A DNA stretch of 64,000 nt from Flagellimonas pacifica. GTDB taxonomy: Bacteria > Bacteroidota > Bacteroidia > Flavobacteriales > Flavobacteriaceae. The stretch is from contig NZ_OBEH01000005.1 of assembly GCF_900215465.1 (NCBI RefSeq), positions 186,001-250,000 of the forward strand, given 5' to 3'. Both the position numbers and the translations under genes were made by a program. Under the pieces are notes generated by a model. That model made no database searches. It had not been told where the DNA came from and was given only the letters and a program-made list of their open reading frames with translations. This document shows positions 26,970-36,461 of the stretch, in pieces. Within the stretch, counting starts at the first letter, position 1, and every line of letters begins with the position of its first letter.

Positions 26970-29327
26970 ATGAAACGATCGGCGACCAACATAACGCTTA
27001 TTTTCCTGCTGACCGCGGCGACCATTATCTTTGAGATAAGCCTTTCAAGGCTCTTCTCCTACTTGCTTAGTTTTCATTTCGTGCTTATTATCATCGCCTT
27101 TTCCATATTGGGGCTGGGCATTGGCCAGATGGCATACGCCAAGTATGCCGCGAAGATCGACAATGCCTTGCTTGCATATCTGGCACTGCCGCCCGGCTCA
27201 ATGTTTCTAAGTTCGGTCCTTTTGATCGGTCTTTCAAAATTGGGGATTGCATCATCCGTTGATTTTGGGCTGCCCGCTTTTATTGTCTTGTCGATTGTTC
27301 CGTTCGTCGCCATTGGAATTGCCTATGCTTGTATTTTTGAGGCGGATAAACGGCACGTATCTACCTTATACGCCATGGACCTGATAGGTGCGGCCGCTGG
27401 TGCGCTCGCCTCCGTTTTTCTGCTCAACACATTTGATTTGGTACAAGTAATGGCAATAGCAATAGGGCTACTGCTACTAGTTCCGGTAGTGCATTTGATA
27501 GCGAGCAAGAACCGCCACCCGAAAATACTTCTTCCCCTGTCGCTGGTCCTTATTCTTTTATTGGGATTTGCGGCGACCGTGCCCTACTTTGAAATACCCG
27601 TTGCCAAAGACCTCTCAAAAGACATGTACCGCCTGATGTCAAACCCTGCCATACAAAGTGAAAAACTGGAAAGCCGTTGGAGCGCTTTTGGCAAGACCGA
27701 TTTGGTAGAGTTCACCTATCCCGACGGCACAATATCAAAGGTGATGTTCATCGATGGTGCGGCAGGAACCGATGTCGTCGATATCGACGATCTGGCGAAT
27801 GACACCATAAAGTTGAGAAAAGTGTTGTCCGGTTTTCCGGCGGTATTCGCCTTGAATTTTTTAAAGGAAAAAGAAAAAGATTCCGCCCTGATAATAGGGC
27901 CGGGAGGAGGAATAGACATTGCCACTGCGTATTTCATGGGCTACAAGCATGTCGACGCGGTAGAAGTCAACCCTTCTTTTGTAGGGTTAATGCAAAAGTA
28001 CAACCCTTCTACCTTTCTTGACAGAGAACATGTAGAGGTGCACGTGAACGAGGGCAGGAACTTCATGATAAAAAAGAAAGGGAAATACGATGCCATTATG
28101 TTGACCATTCCCGTAACCAAAAGCTCCAGAGGTGCCGATTTCTATGGGCTTACAGAGAACTATCTGTTCACCATGGAGGCACTTGCAGATTACCTAAACG
28201 GCTTGACCGAGGATGGGGCCGTCTATTTTACCATGCACGCAAGGCAAGAAGTGTACAAGATGTTGGCCAACTTTTTAGAACTTCAAAAACAGATGGGGAT
28301 AGGCCAAATCGAGGCATTGAAAAAGGTTTATATATTCTCTAACGGGATGAACCCTGTCCTGGTCATTAAAAACCGACCTTTTGAACAGAAAATAATAGAA
28401 GAAGTGCACCTTGAGGCACATTATGCCGAACTGGACAGGGAGTTGTTCTATTTTCCGTATATCAGGCAAGAAAGTCTTGACACGATCGTACAAAACGTCA
28501 ACTACAAGTGGTACATGTTCGATGACCTACTGTATGATGTCGCAACCGGCTCCTATAACTATGACGAGCTTTGGAAAGCGGCATCCATAAATTTAAAGCC
28601 CGTAACCGACGATTCACCCTATTTCTTTAACTACGACAATGGCATACCGGATGCGATGACCGCCCCGTTATGGCTCGGCCTGTTCATCATCGGGTGGTTC
28701 ATATACCAACATATCACCGGATGGAAGTCTGTTTCCTTTTCAGGGAACACTTCCATGTACTTTCGCAAAAAGTTTAGGGTCTGGGCATTTATATCCTTTT
28801 TGCTGGGGTTCTCGTATATCCTTATCCAAGGATACCTTTTTCAGATACTCAACTTAAAGCTCTCCAATCCTTCACAGTCTTTTTCACTATTGCTCTTTAC
28901 ATTTTTGCTGGGCAATGGCATGGGCAGTTTTATGACGGGAACATTCAAAAAAAATCTCTCCCGCAAACTCATCGCATACACGTCTTTGGTCGTATTGGTC
29001 AGTATGTTTACCGTCTATGTTCTATTGCCCATTTGGTATGACCGACTATCGGAATTCTGGATAGCGGTTTTTTTATTGCTTCCTTCTTTCTTTATAGGGA
29101 TTCCTTTTCCGGTATTGCTAAAAATGGCCGCCCCCCTTAAGGAAAGGAAAAGCCTATCCTATTTGTTGGGCATATCAAGTGTGGCCGGTGTGGCCGCCTC
29201 GGTTTTCGCCATTGTCATATCCATTCTGTACGGATACAGGTTTGTGTTCCTGATCGGCTTGTTCGGATACGGTTTGGTAATAGTGCTGTCGTACAGATTA
29301 AAAACCCTTAAAATCACGCAAACATGA
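26970..29327 (+). CDS. Membrane protein with spermidine-synthase-like domain
   Basis: 785 residues. About seven N-terminal transmembrane helices (to about 200) are followed by a soluble aminopropyltransferase-like Rossmann domain (SAM site LIIGPGGGIDIATAYFMG, about 310-327; then VEVNPSFVGLM and GRNFM). About six C-terminal helices (570-780) follow. Fused 'polyamine synthase plus membrane' proteins are known in bacteria but their product is not settled. No SAM decarboxylase is close by. It is packed 1 bp after pfkA and overlaps the protease gene by 4 bp. Confidence 0.82.
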   Translation: MKRSATNITLIFLLTAATIIFEISLSRLFSYLLSFHFVLIIIAFSILGLGIGQMAYAKYAAKIDNALLAYLALPPGSMFLSSVLLIGLSKLGIASSVDFGLPAFIVLSIVPFVAIGIAYACIFEADKRHVSTLYAMDLIGAAAGALASVFLLNTFDLVQVMAIAIGLLLLVPVVHLIASKNRHPKILLPLSLVLILLLGFAATVPYFEIPVAKDLSKDMYRLMSNPAIQSEKLESRWSAFGKTDLVEFTYPDGTISKVMFIDGAAGTDVVDIDDLANDTIKLRKVLSGFPAVFALNFLKEKEKDSALIIGPGGGIDIATAYFMGYKHVDAVEVNPSFVGLMQKYNPSTFLDREHVEVHVNEGRNFMIKKKGKYDAIMLTIPVTKSSRGADFYGLTENYLFTMEALADYLNGLTEDGAVYFTMHARQEVYKMLANFLELQKQMGIGQIEALKKVYIFSNGMNPVLVIKNRPFEQKIIEEVHLEAHYAELDRELFYFPYIRQESLDTIVQNVNYKWYMFDDLLYDVATGSYNYDELWKAASINLKPVTDDSPYFFNYDNGIPDAMTAPLWLGLFIIGWFIYQHITGWKSVSFSGNTSMYFRKKFRVWAFISFLLGFSYILIQGYLFQILNLKLSNPSQSFSLLLFTFLLGNGMGSFMTGTFKKNLSRKLIAYTSLVVLVSMFTVYVLLPIWYDRLSEFWIAVFLLLPSFFIGIPFPVLLKMAAPLKERKSLSYLLGISSVAGVAASVFAIVISILYGYRFVFLIGLFGYGLVIVLSYRLKTLKITQT

Positions 29328-30436
29328 AAAAATGGTCACTGTTCATTGGAAGTTATTCGGGCATCAAGGTATTTGTCCACTGGACCTTTTGGATCATCGT
29401 TGGATGGATATTCATGATGCACTTTCAGATGGGGCATGGATGGAAGGAAGCAATGATAGGCGCCCTATTCATCATCATTTTGTTCGGCTGTGTCGTGCTA
29501 CATGAGTTCGGCCATGCATTGACGGCAAAAAAATACAACATACCGACCCGCGATATCACACTTTACCCGATCGGGGGTGTCGCCAGCTTGGAAAGAATGC
29601 CCGAAAAGCCGGCCCAAGAGTTGGCCGTAGCTTTGGCCGGCCCGGCGGTAAACCTGGTTATCGCGGGAATCCTTTATATTTTTCTCTATGCCAACAATCA
29701 ACTATTGTCCATCTCGGAAATAGATCATATGGGAGGAAAGAATTTCTTGTTCAACCTTATGGCCGCCAATTTAATCTTGGCGGTATTTAATTTGATACCG
29801 GCCTTTCCCATGGATGGTGGTAGGGTATTGCGGGCATCGTTGGCATTTAGGATGGATAAATTGAAGGCCACCAACATCGCTACAAGAGTGGGGCAAGTTC
29901 TTGCAATCGTCTTTGTGTTTCTAGGCTTCTTCAGCAACTTTTGGCTTGTACTCATCGGTATCTTTATCTTTTGGGGGGCAGGTGCGGAAGCTGCAGTGGA
30001 AAATGCCAAGTCCGTACTTGTCGGACATAGAGTTCGCGACATTATGATAAATCAATATAGCAGTCTTCCGCCCGAAGAAAAACTAGAAAATGCAGTAGGC
30101 CTATTGCAGAATACCCAGGAACAGGGGATTGTTGTGGAGGAAAACAACAAGGTATTGGGTATACTGACACGAAAAGAACTGGTCAAGGGACTGTCAGAAT
30201 ACGGAGCGCACTACCCCATATCCAAAATAATGCGTGAAAACTATCCTAGACTTTCTCCCGAAACGCCCTTGACCGAAGTCTATCAATATTTTGCGGTCGG
30301 TAAGCTCACGCTTGCCCCTGTGTTGGAAAATGAACAAGTTATCGGTATTGTGGATATACAAGGCATAAATGAATTGATTTCAATAGAAAATTCACGGCCT
30401 AAAAGGCTCATAAAAAGTATGGAGCGTAAAAACTAG
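29324..30436 (+). CDS. Site-2 (M50B) protease with CBS pair
   Basis: 370 residues. The membrane core has the zinc motif HEFGH (60-64) and the second motif NLIPAFPMDGGR (about 155-167), as in SpoIVFB/Rip3-like intramembrane proteases. Two CBS domains follow (about 240-360), which usually bind adenine nucleotides. This layout suggests proteolysis gated by AMP/ATP level, in keeping with the energy-related neighbours. The start overlaps the spermidine-synthase-like gene by 4 bp. Confidence 0.93.
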   Translation: MKKWSLFIGSYSGIKVFVHWTFWIIVGWIFMMHFQMGHGWKEAMIGALFIIILFGCVVLHEFGHALTAKKYNIPTRDITLYPIGGVASLERMPEKPAQELAVALAGPAVNLVIAGILYIFLYANNQLLSISEIDHMGGKNFLFNLMAANLILAVFNLIPAFPMDGGRVLRASLAFRMDKLKATNIATRVGQVLAIVFVFLGFFSNFWLVLIGIFIFWGAGAEAAVENAKSVLVGHRVRDIMINQYSSLPPEEKLENAVGLLQNTQEQGIVVEENNKVLGILTRKELVKGLSEYGAHYPISKIMRENYPRLSPETPLTEVYQYFAVGKLTLAPVLENEQVIGIVDIQGINELISIENSRPKRLIKSMERKN

Positions 30437-30496
30437 TCACAAACTAGTCACGTGGGAAAATTTGAAAGGTGGTTATTTAAAAGAACTATTATAAAA

Positions 30497-31777
30497 ATGC
30501 AAGCACATCAAAACATAAGTGAACTATTGAGTCCCTACATTCTAGGAGTACTTTTAAGTACAGGGATAGGCCTTATCCTTGGATTGGAAAGGGAATATGA
30601 TAAGATAAAGGATGAGCAGGGGTTTGCTGGTATTCGAACCTTTCCGATTGTCGCCATAATCGGTTTTATGTTGGGGAGCTTGTACGAAACTTATACCCCA
30701 TGGTTGGTCATTGTAAGTCTGGCGACCATTATTTTGTTCCTTGGGATAAGTCATTTGTCCATCGTGCAGAAACATTCCATGACCGGTATAACGACCAATT
30801 TGGCATTGATCGCTACGTTTATCCTCGGTATCATGGTTTCGGGCCATTTGTACAAAGAGTCCATTGCCACGGCTGTAATTGTGGTTACATTGCTATCGCT
30901 CAAGACCACTTTTCGTTCGTTCATTAAGAACATAACGCCCGAAGAGCTGTTCGCCTTTATCAAATTCTCGATCATTGCCCTGTTGATATTACCGTTTCTG
31001 CCCGATAAGGATTATGGGCCGGAAGGTCTATTGAATCCTTTTGAGATCGGGGCCATTGTAGTAATTGTTTCCTTTCTGAATTTCATCGGATATTTTTTGG
31101 TCAAATATGTTGGGTCAAAAAAAGGAATTCTGTTGACTGCTATTCTGGGCGGTTTAATATCGAGTACGGCAGTAGCGTGGATCTATGCCTCCAGAAGCAG
31201 GGAATCTCCGGAACTTTCAAAAAAATATGCGGCAGGTATCATCATTGCTTCGGCAATCATGTTCCCTAGGCTTGCGGTTCTCGCCTATATATTTAACAGC
31301 GCAGTCCTGAGCTATTTGGCAATCCCCTTTGCCCTGCTTACTGTGGTCTGTCTGGCAGCTTCGTTGCTTTTGATACGGAGAGATACCGAACAGCCCAACA
31401 CAGATATCAATTTGGGAAATCCGCTGAACATTTGGAATGCGATTGGATTTGGCGGCATCTATGTGGCCATCCTATTTGCTGTTTTTTACGGGAATAAATT
31501 CTTTGGCGAAAGTGGTCTTTATTATTCGGCCCTGATTGCAGGTCTGGCAGATACAGATGCCATAACCATAAGCATGGCAAAATTTGCTTTGCTGGATGAA
31601 AAACTGAGTCTGGCATCCAACGTTGTCATTGCAGCGACCCTGAGCAATATGACCGTGAAATTGGGGATTGCCTTTTTTAAGGGCTCCAAAAAAACAGGAA
31701 GGCTTGTAGGATATTCCTTTGGGGCGGTGGTTCTTCTTGGTATCCTATATATTTTGCTTAATTCTTGGATAAATTGA
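30497..31777 (+). CDS. MgtC/SapB and DUF4010 membrane protein
   Basis: 426 residues from the ATG at 30497, preceded by an A/T-rich stretch typical of starts in this window; a GTG at 30452 would add 15 residues. The N-terminal part (about 10-140) has the MgtC/SapB signature GIGLILGLEREYD, and the remainder is a DUF4010 domain with about eight helices. Overall about 12 transmembrane segments. Role unknown; MgtC domains relate to Mg2+ limitation. Upstream, 30431-30451 contains two tandem copies of AACTAGTCAC. Confidence 0.85.
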   Translation: MQAHQNISELLSPYILGVLLSTGIGLILGLEREYDKIKDEQGFAGIRTFPIVAIIGFMLGSLYETYTPWLVIVSLATIILFLGISHLSIVQKHSMTGITTNLALIATFILGIMVSGHLYKESIATAVIVVTLLSLKTTFRSFIKNITPEELFAFIKFSIIALLILPFLPDKDYGPEGLLNPFEIGAIVVIVSFLNFIGYFLVKYVGSKKGILLTAILGGLISSTAVAWIYASRSRESPELSKKYAAGIIIASAIMFPRLAVLAYIFNSAVLSYLAIPFALLTVVCLAASLLLIRRDTEQPNTDINLGNPLNIWNAIGFGGIYVAILFAVFYGNKFFGESGLYYSALIAGLADTDAITISMAKFALLDEKLSLASNVVIAATLSNMTVKLGIAFFKGSKKTGRLVGYSFGAVVLLGILYILLNSWIN

Positions 31778-31797
31778 ATTTTAAAACTATACCGAAA

Positions 31798-32793
31798 ATG
31801 AAAATTACCGTATTCAGCACCTATAAATTTGACAGACCTTATCTGGAAGCCGCCAATGGTGGAAAACATACGTTGAATTTTCTCGAACCCAGATTGTCAG
31901 AAAACACCGTTTCATTGGCCCAAGATGCCAAAGCAATAGCCTTGTTCACCGGTGACGATGCATCGTCACCGGTGCTCGAAGGACTTCATGCCCTAGGCGT
32001 TAAATATGTCGTGCTTCGTTCTGCCGGATATAATCATGTCGATATAAAAAAGGCGACTGAACTCGGAATCAAAGTTTCACGTGTTCCTGCATACTCGCCC
32101 TACGCCGTTGCAGAGCATACCATCTCCCTAATACTCGCATTGAACAGAAAACTGGTAAGGGCCCATAACAGAATACGGGAACAAAATTTTTCATTGAACG
32201 GACTTACCGGTTTTGACATGAACGGAAAGACCGTTGGAGTTATGGGTACCGGTAAAATCGGAAAAATACTAATCAAGATCCTTCATGGTTTTGGTTGTAA
32301 AATACTGGCCTATGATGTGAAGGAGGATAAGGAGCTAGGCGAAAAATTTGGAGTTCGCTTCACTGACTGCAAAACATTGTGTAGTGAAGCTGATATCATA
32401 AGCCTTCACGTTCCCCTCACTCCAGAAACAAAGCACCTGATCGATACCGAGCAAATTTCTCACATGAAAAAAGGGGTCATGATCATTAATACAAGCAGGG
32501 GCGGTTTGGTGGATACCAAAGCGGTTATCGAAGGGTTAAAGACCGGACATATCGGGTATTTTGGAATGGACGTCTATGAAGAAGAGGAAGGCCTGTTTTT
32601 TAAAGACCACTCCGATGAAATTTTACAGGATGACGTAATCGCACGTTTGATGACATTCAACAATGTTTTGATAACAAGCCACCAAGCATTTTTGACGAAA
32701 ACAGCCTTGAAGAATATCGCTGAAACCACCATTTATAATTTGGATTGTTTTGAAAAACAAATTGAATCTGGAAACGAAGTGATCGAAAATTAA
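31798..32793 (+). CDS. D-2-hydroxyacid (D-lactate) dehydrogenase
   Basis: 331 residues from the ATG at 31798. Motifs: VGVMGTGKIGKILIKIL (NAD site, about 143-159), HVPLTPET, INTSRGGLVDT (substrate Arg) and SHQAFLT (catalytic His). Length and the GCKILAYDVKED pattern match fermentative D-lactate dehydrogenases (LdhA). It reduces pyruvate to D-lactate, recycling NADH, and so would close the glycolytic branch of the block. It is followed after 29 bp by a universal stress protein. Confidence 0.92.
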   Translation: MKITVFSTYKFDRPYLEAANGGKHTLNFLEPRLSENTVSLAQDAKAIALFTGDDASSPVLEGLHALGVKYVVLRSAGYNHVDIKKATELGIKVSRVPAYSPYAVAEHTISLILALNRKLVRAHNRIREQNFSLNGLTGFDMNGKTVGVMGTGKIGKILIKILHGFGCKILAYDVKEDKELGEKFGVRFTDCKTLCSEADIISLHVPLTPETKHLIDTEQISHMKKGVMIINTSRGGLVDTKAVIEGLKTGHIGYFGMDVYEEEEGLFFKDHSDEILQDDVIARLMTFNNVLITSHQAFLTKTALKNIAETTIYNLDCFEKQIESGNEVIEN

Positions 32794-32822
32794 AACAACA
32801 TGAACATTAAAACTAAATAGCA

Positions 32823-33653
32823 ATGAAAAATATACTCGTACCCACGGACTTTTCCGAAAACTGTGCAAAAGCCGCGGATATGGCGATTGAAATTGCCAGA
32901 CTTTATAAGGCGGAAATCCATTTCTTCCATTTGATGCAAACCCCTGTGGATTGGGTAAAGTTGGACAAGCAAAAAGAAAAACGATATCCCGAGACCTTAA
33001 AAAAAATCGGAACGGCCAGATCGGCCTTGCGGGAATTGGAAAAAAAGGCCGAGTTGGAAAATCTCAAGTGTAGGACCTTCCTTGAATATCACACGGGGGA
33101 AATACACATCTTGAAACACTCCGGCCATTTTAATCATGATTTTATTATTACAGGAAGTAGCGGCACTAAAGGTACTGTCAGGGAAGTATTTGGTAGCAAC
33201 GTTGAAAAAATAGTACGAAAATCCGATGTCCCTGTAATCGTGGTCAAAGAAGATGATATAAACTTCCCATTTAAGAATATTGTTTTTGTCTCGGATTTTA
33301 TTGAGGACACCAGCAACACTTTTAAACACGTGGTCTCGATAGCAGAAAAATGTGATGCGAAAATTCACCTTTTGCGTATCAATACAGAATCGGACAGTAA
33401 CAGTATTGGTCTTGGTTTAGAACCAATAAGAAAGTTTTTGGAAAAATTCCCGGAGCTAAAGAACTTCACGATGAACGTGTACAATGAAATGACCGTAGAG
33501 ACGGGCATAAATAGTTATCTAAAGAATAACAGTGGCGACCTTATAGCCATGTGTACCCACGGCAGTACCGGTTTTTTGAGTTTGTTTTCCAAAAGTATTG
33601 CCGAAGGGGTAGCAAATCATTCGTCCCTACCGGTAATGACCATTAAAATTTAA
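32823..33653 (+). CDS. Tandem universal stress protein
   Basis: 276 residues with two Usp domains (about 1-145 and 150-276). The first has ILVPTDFSE and the nucleotide loop GSSGTKGTVREVFGSNVEKI; the second has IVFVSDFIED and CTHGSTGFLSLFSKSIAEG. Such tandem Usps are typical in Bacteroidota. Likely a cytoplasmic stress protein expressed under anaerobic or starvation conditions, together with the LDH. Confidence 0.9.
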   Translation: MKNILVPTDFSENCAKAADMAIEIARLYKAEIHFFHLMQTPVDWVKLDKQKEKRYPETLKKIGTARSALRELEKKAELENLKCRTFLEYHTGEIHILKHSGHFNHDFIITGSSGTKGTVREVFGSNVEKIVRKSDVPVIVVKEDDINFPFKNIVFVSDFIEDTSNTFKHVVSIAEKCDAKIHLLRINTESDSNSIGLGLEPIRKFLEKFPELKNFTMNVYNEMTVETGINSYLKNNSGDLIAMCTHGSTGFLSLFSKSIAEGVANHSSLPVMTIKI

Positions 33654-33668
33654 TAAAAACATATTCCG

Positions 33669-34223
33669 ATGTCCGATAGCTCAAGTCAGATACAAGAAAA
33701 GCCTTTTTACAAACTATTGTTGGGAAGGACGGTCTTGCCACTTGTTACCATTTTAGCAATTGGCATCTTGTATGTTGTTCTAATGACAACCATCGATCAC
33801 CCTTCCCTGCCATTCCACATTATCATTGTAACAGCAGCATTGGGCAAGACCATAGTGATTACAATGACCACCTTGAAGCGGTTGTCAAAATTGATAAAGA
33901 TCTGTCATTCCTTGGAGCGTTTGCTATGGGTTTTTGGATTGATAATCATCATAAGTATTTTTTCCTTTGCGACCGATTATACCTGTCTTTACCAATTCAG
34001 CCATACGGCATTTGAGGGCTTACCGGCCTATTCGAATTCTTACATATATAATTTATACCACTTTTTTTACTTCAGCGTAATTACCTTTTCAACGGTAGGG
34101 TATGGAGATATCGTGCCCGTTTCGGATGTAGCCCGATTCGTAGTCATGCTCGAAATATTCTTAAGTTTTTTCCTTATTGTTTTTGCACTGGCCAACATCA
34201 AAAAAATACATATCAATGAATAG
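33669..34223 (+). CDS. Two-helix potassium channel
   Basis: 184 residues with about four hydrophobic helices. The pore selectivity filter is TVGYGD (142-147), followed by the last membrane helix (VVMLEIFLSFFLIVFALANI). No cytoplasmic RCK domain. A small Ion_trans_2-type channel that probably sets K+ conductance or membrane potential. Overlaps the next gene by 8 bp. Confidence 0.9.
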   Translation: MSDSSSQIQEKPFYKLLLGRTVLPLVTILAIGILYVVLMTTIDHPSLPFHIIIVTAALGKTIVITMTTLKRLSKLIKICHSLERLLWVFGLIIIISIFSFATDYTCLYQFSHTAFEGLPAYSNSYIYNLYHFFYFSVITFSTVGYGDIVPVSDVARFVVMLEIFLSFFLIVFALANIKKIHINE

Positions 34224-35055
34224 GATATACATCATAAAGGCAAACGGAGAGCGGGCACCTTTTCAAATAGAAAAATTGAAGAACTCCTTGGAAAGGGCGG
34301 GAGCGGACAAAAAGACAGTCGATCAGATAGTTGAGTATGTTGAAGGGACGATCTATGATGGGATAACGACCAAACAGATCTATAGAATGGCCTTTAGAAT
34401 GCTGAAGGGAAAAACTAGGGTGGGCGCCTCTAGGTACAAGCTAAAAAAAGCAATAATGGAGCTGGGACCCTCCGGGTTCCCGTTTGAGAGATTTGTCGGT
34501 AAGATCCTCGGACAAGAAGGTTTCCGGACAGAGGTGGGTGTGATGGTCCAGGGAAGTTGCGTAGTCCACGAAGTGGATGTAATAGCCCAAAAAGACAATG
34601 ATCACTTCATGATCGAATGCAAATTCCATGGAGACCAAGGGAGGTTCTGCAATGTAAAAATACCATTGTACATACAATCAAGGTTTCAGGATGTTGAACA
34701 GCAATGGAGAAAGCAAACAGGTCATCGCAGCAAGTTCCACCAGGGGTGGGTATATACCAACACAAGATTTACAACGGATGCAATCGAGTATGGTAAATGC
34801 TCCGGATTGGGACTGGTTAGCTGGGACTACCCCAAAGATAACAGCCTTAAGGACAGGATCGATAGATCGGGCCTGCACCCGCTGACCTCATTGACCACCC
34901 TGACCAAGGCCGAAAAGACCGGATTGCTGAAAAAGGATATCGTACTCTGCAAGGAGTTGTCGGACAACCCCCAGCTCTTGCAAGAGGCCGGGATTTCTAA
35001 AATAAGACAGAAAAAAATATTAACGGATTCACAAGAGTTGTGCAATCTACATTAA
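34216..35055 (+). CDS. ATP-cone plus PD-(D/E)XK nuclease-like protein
   Basis: 279 residues from the ATG at 34216. Residues about 1-90 match an ATP-cone (MNRIYIIKANGERAPFQIEKL style start), the nucleotide-sensing module of ribonucleotide reductases and NrdR. Residues about 95-200 look like an Mrr-type restriction endonuclease fold: the core strand VVHEVDVIAQKD carries the Asp, and HFMIECKFH carries E-x-K. The tail is Lys/Leu-rich. A nucleotide-gated nuclease is the inference; no methylase is nearby. Confidence 0.85.
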   Translation: MNRIYIIKANGERAPFQIEKLKNSLERAGADKKTVDQIVEYVEGTIYDGITTKQIYRMAFRMLKGKTRVGASRYKLKKAIMELGPSGFPFERFVGKILGQEGFRTEVGVMVQGSCVVHEVDVIAQKDNDHFMIECKFHGDQGRFCNVKIPLYIQSRFQDVEQQWRKQTGHRSKFHQGWVYTNTRFTTDAIEYGKCSGLGLVSWDYPKDNSLKDRIDRSGLHPLTSLTTLTKAEKTGLLKKDIVLCKELSDNPQLLQEAGISKIRQKKILTDSQELCNLH

Positions 35056-35072
35056 AAAAGAAATCAAATACA

Positions 35073-36452
35073 ATGAAGGAAAATGTTGTTAAAATCCATT
35101 TCCTGGGGGCAGCCGGTACGGTAACCGGCTCCAAATACCTCTTGGACACGGGTGATAGAAAAATTCTGATCGACTGTGGCCTGTTCCAAGGGCTCAAAGA
35201 ATTGCGCAATCTCAATTGGGAATACCCACCCATTGATGTTTCCAGCATTGATATGATATTGTTGACCCATGGGCATATGGATCATACGGGCCATTTGCCC
35301 AGATTGGTCAGACAGGGATTTAACGGCCCTATCTATGGAACCTATCCTACCTTGGACATTGCAAAAATAATATTGAGCGATAGCGCGAGGATTCAAGAAC
35401 AGGAGGCCGAAAGAGCCAATAAGGAAGGATATTCCAAACATAGCCCTGCCGAACCTTTATACAACCTGAAGGACGTCGAAGAGACAATACCTCATTTTAG
35501 AGGGGTTCCCCCCTCACAATGGCTTCCCTTGGCAAAAGATATTAAAGCAAGATTCCAGTATAATGGACATATTATCGGTGCCACCTCCATCGAGTTGGAT
35601 ATCAAGGGCAAGCGTTTTGTTTTTTCCGGAGATATAGGCCGCACCAATGACCTATTGTTGTTCCCTCCCATTAGACCAAAAAGAGCGGACGTTCTGTTTA
35701 TGGAATCCACTTATGGAGGGCGATTTCATCCGGAGGAAGAGGAAGCGATTCCCTTGATCGAAAATTTGGTTAATGATACGATCCAAAGGGGCGGTAGCTT
35801 ATTTATTCCAAGTTTTTCGGTAGAAAGAGCCCAACTGATGATGCTTATTTTTTGGAGGTTGTTAAAGGAGAACAAGATCCCGAAAATCCCTATGATAATG
35901 GATAGCCCAATGGGTGCAAGCGTTCTGGAACTATTTCATCGAACAAGGGACTGGCATAAGTTGGAAAAGCACGAATGTGATGAAATGTGCTCCTACTTTA
36001 AAGTGGTGAGCAGTTATCGGGAAACCATGGAATTGAGAACTGACCATACGCCCAAGATTGTCATTGCCGGCAGTGGTATGCTTACCGGGGGGCGAATGCT
36101 AAACTACTTGGAAACCCAGGCCCAGAATCCGGCAAACACCTTGCTATTCGTGGGATATCAGGCGGAAGGGACCCGCGGCCGAAAATTACTGGAAGGCCAT
36201 AAGCGGTTAAAGGTATATGGTAAAGAAGTATCGTTTGACATGCAAGTTGAGGAAATTGAAGGCCTTTCCGCCCATGGAGACCATGCGGAATTACTGGATT
36301 GGTTAAGCGAAATACAGAACAGGCCCGAACAGACCTTTATAGTACATGGCGAGCAAGAAGGAGCATTGGCACTTAAAAGCGGAATAGAGGAAAGATTTTC
36401 TTGGGATTGTGCCATACCGGAGCTCTACGCCATAAAGGAAATCACCATATAA
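35073..36452 (+). CDS. MBL-fold beta-CASP RNase-like protein
   Basis: 459 residues from the ATG at 35073. The metallo-beta-lactamase motif HGHMDH is at 66-71. The beta-CASP insertion is present (FMESTYGGRFH, IPSFSVERAQLMM, GSGMLTGGRMLNYL) and the C-terminal RMMBL motif is LSAHGDHAELLDWL. The layout is that of the CPSF73-like RNA-processing exonucleases common in bacteria. No signal peptide. Probably degrades RNA; substrates unknown. Upstream of an AMP-phosphorylase-like gene. Confidence 0.93.
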   Translation: MKENVVKIHFLGAAGTVTGSKYLLDTGDRKILIDCGLFQGLKELRNLNWEYPPIDVSSIDMILLTHGHMDHTGHLPRLVRQGFNGPIYGTYPTLDIAKIILSDSARIQEQEAERANKEGYSKHSPAEPLYNLKDVEETIPHFRGVPPSQWLPLAKDIKARFQYNGHIIGATSIELDIKGKRFVFSGDIGRTNDLLLFPPIRPKRADVLFMESTYGGRFHPEEEEAIPLIENLVNDTIQRGGSLFIPSFSVERAQLMMLIFWRLLKENKIPKIPMIMDSPMGASVLELFHRTRDWHKLEKHECDEMCSYFKVVSSYRETMELRTDHTPKIVIAGSGMLTGGRMLNYLETQAQNPANTLLFVGYQAEGTRGRKLLEGHKRLKVYGKEVSFDMQVEEIEGLSAHGDHAELLDWLSEIQNRPEQTFIVHGEQEGALALKSGIEERFSWDCAIPELYAIKEITI

Positions 36453-36461
36453 TCCAGTACA

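Noticed and set aside
30431..30451. Tandem AACTAGTCAC pair as an operator or attachment site
   Set aside because: Only two 10-bp units, and the stop codon of the protease gene lies inside the first; too little to support a function.
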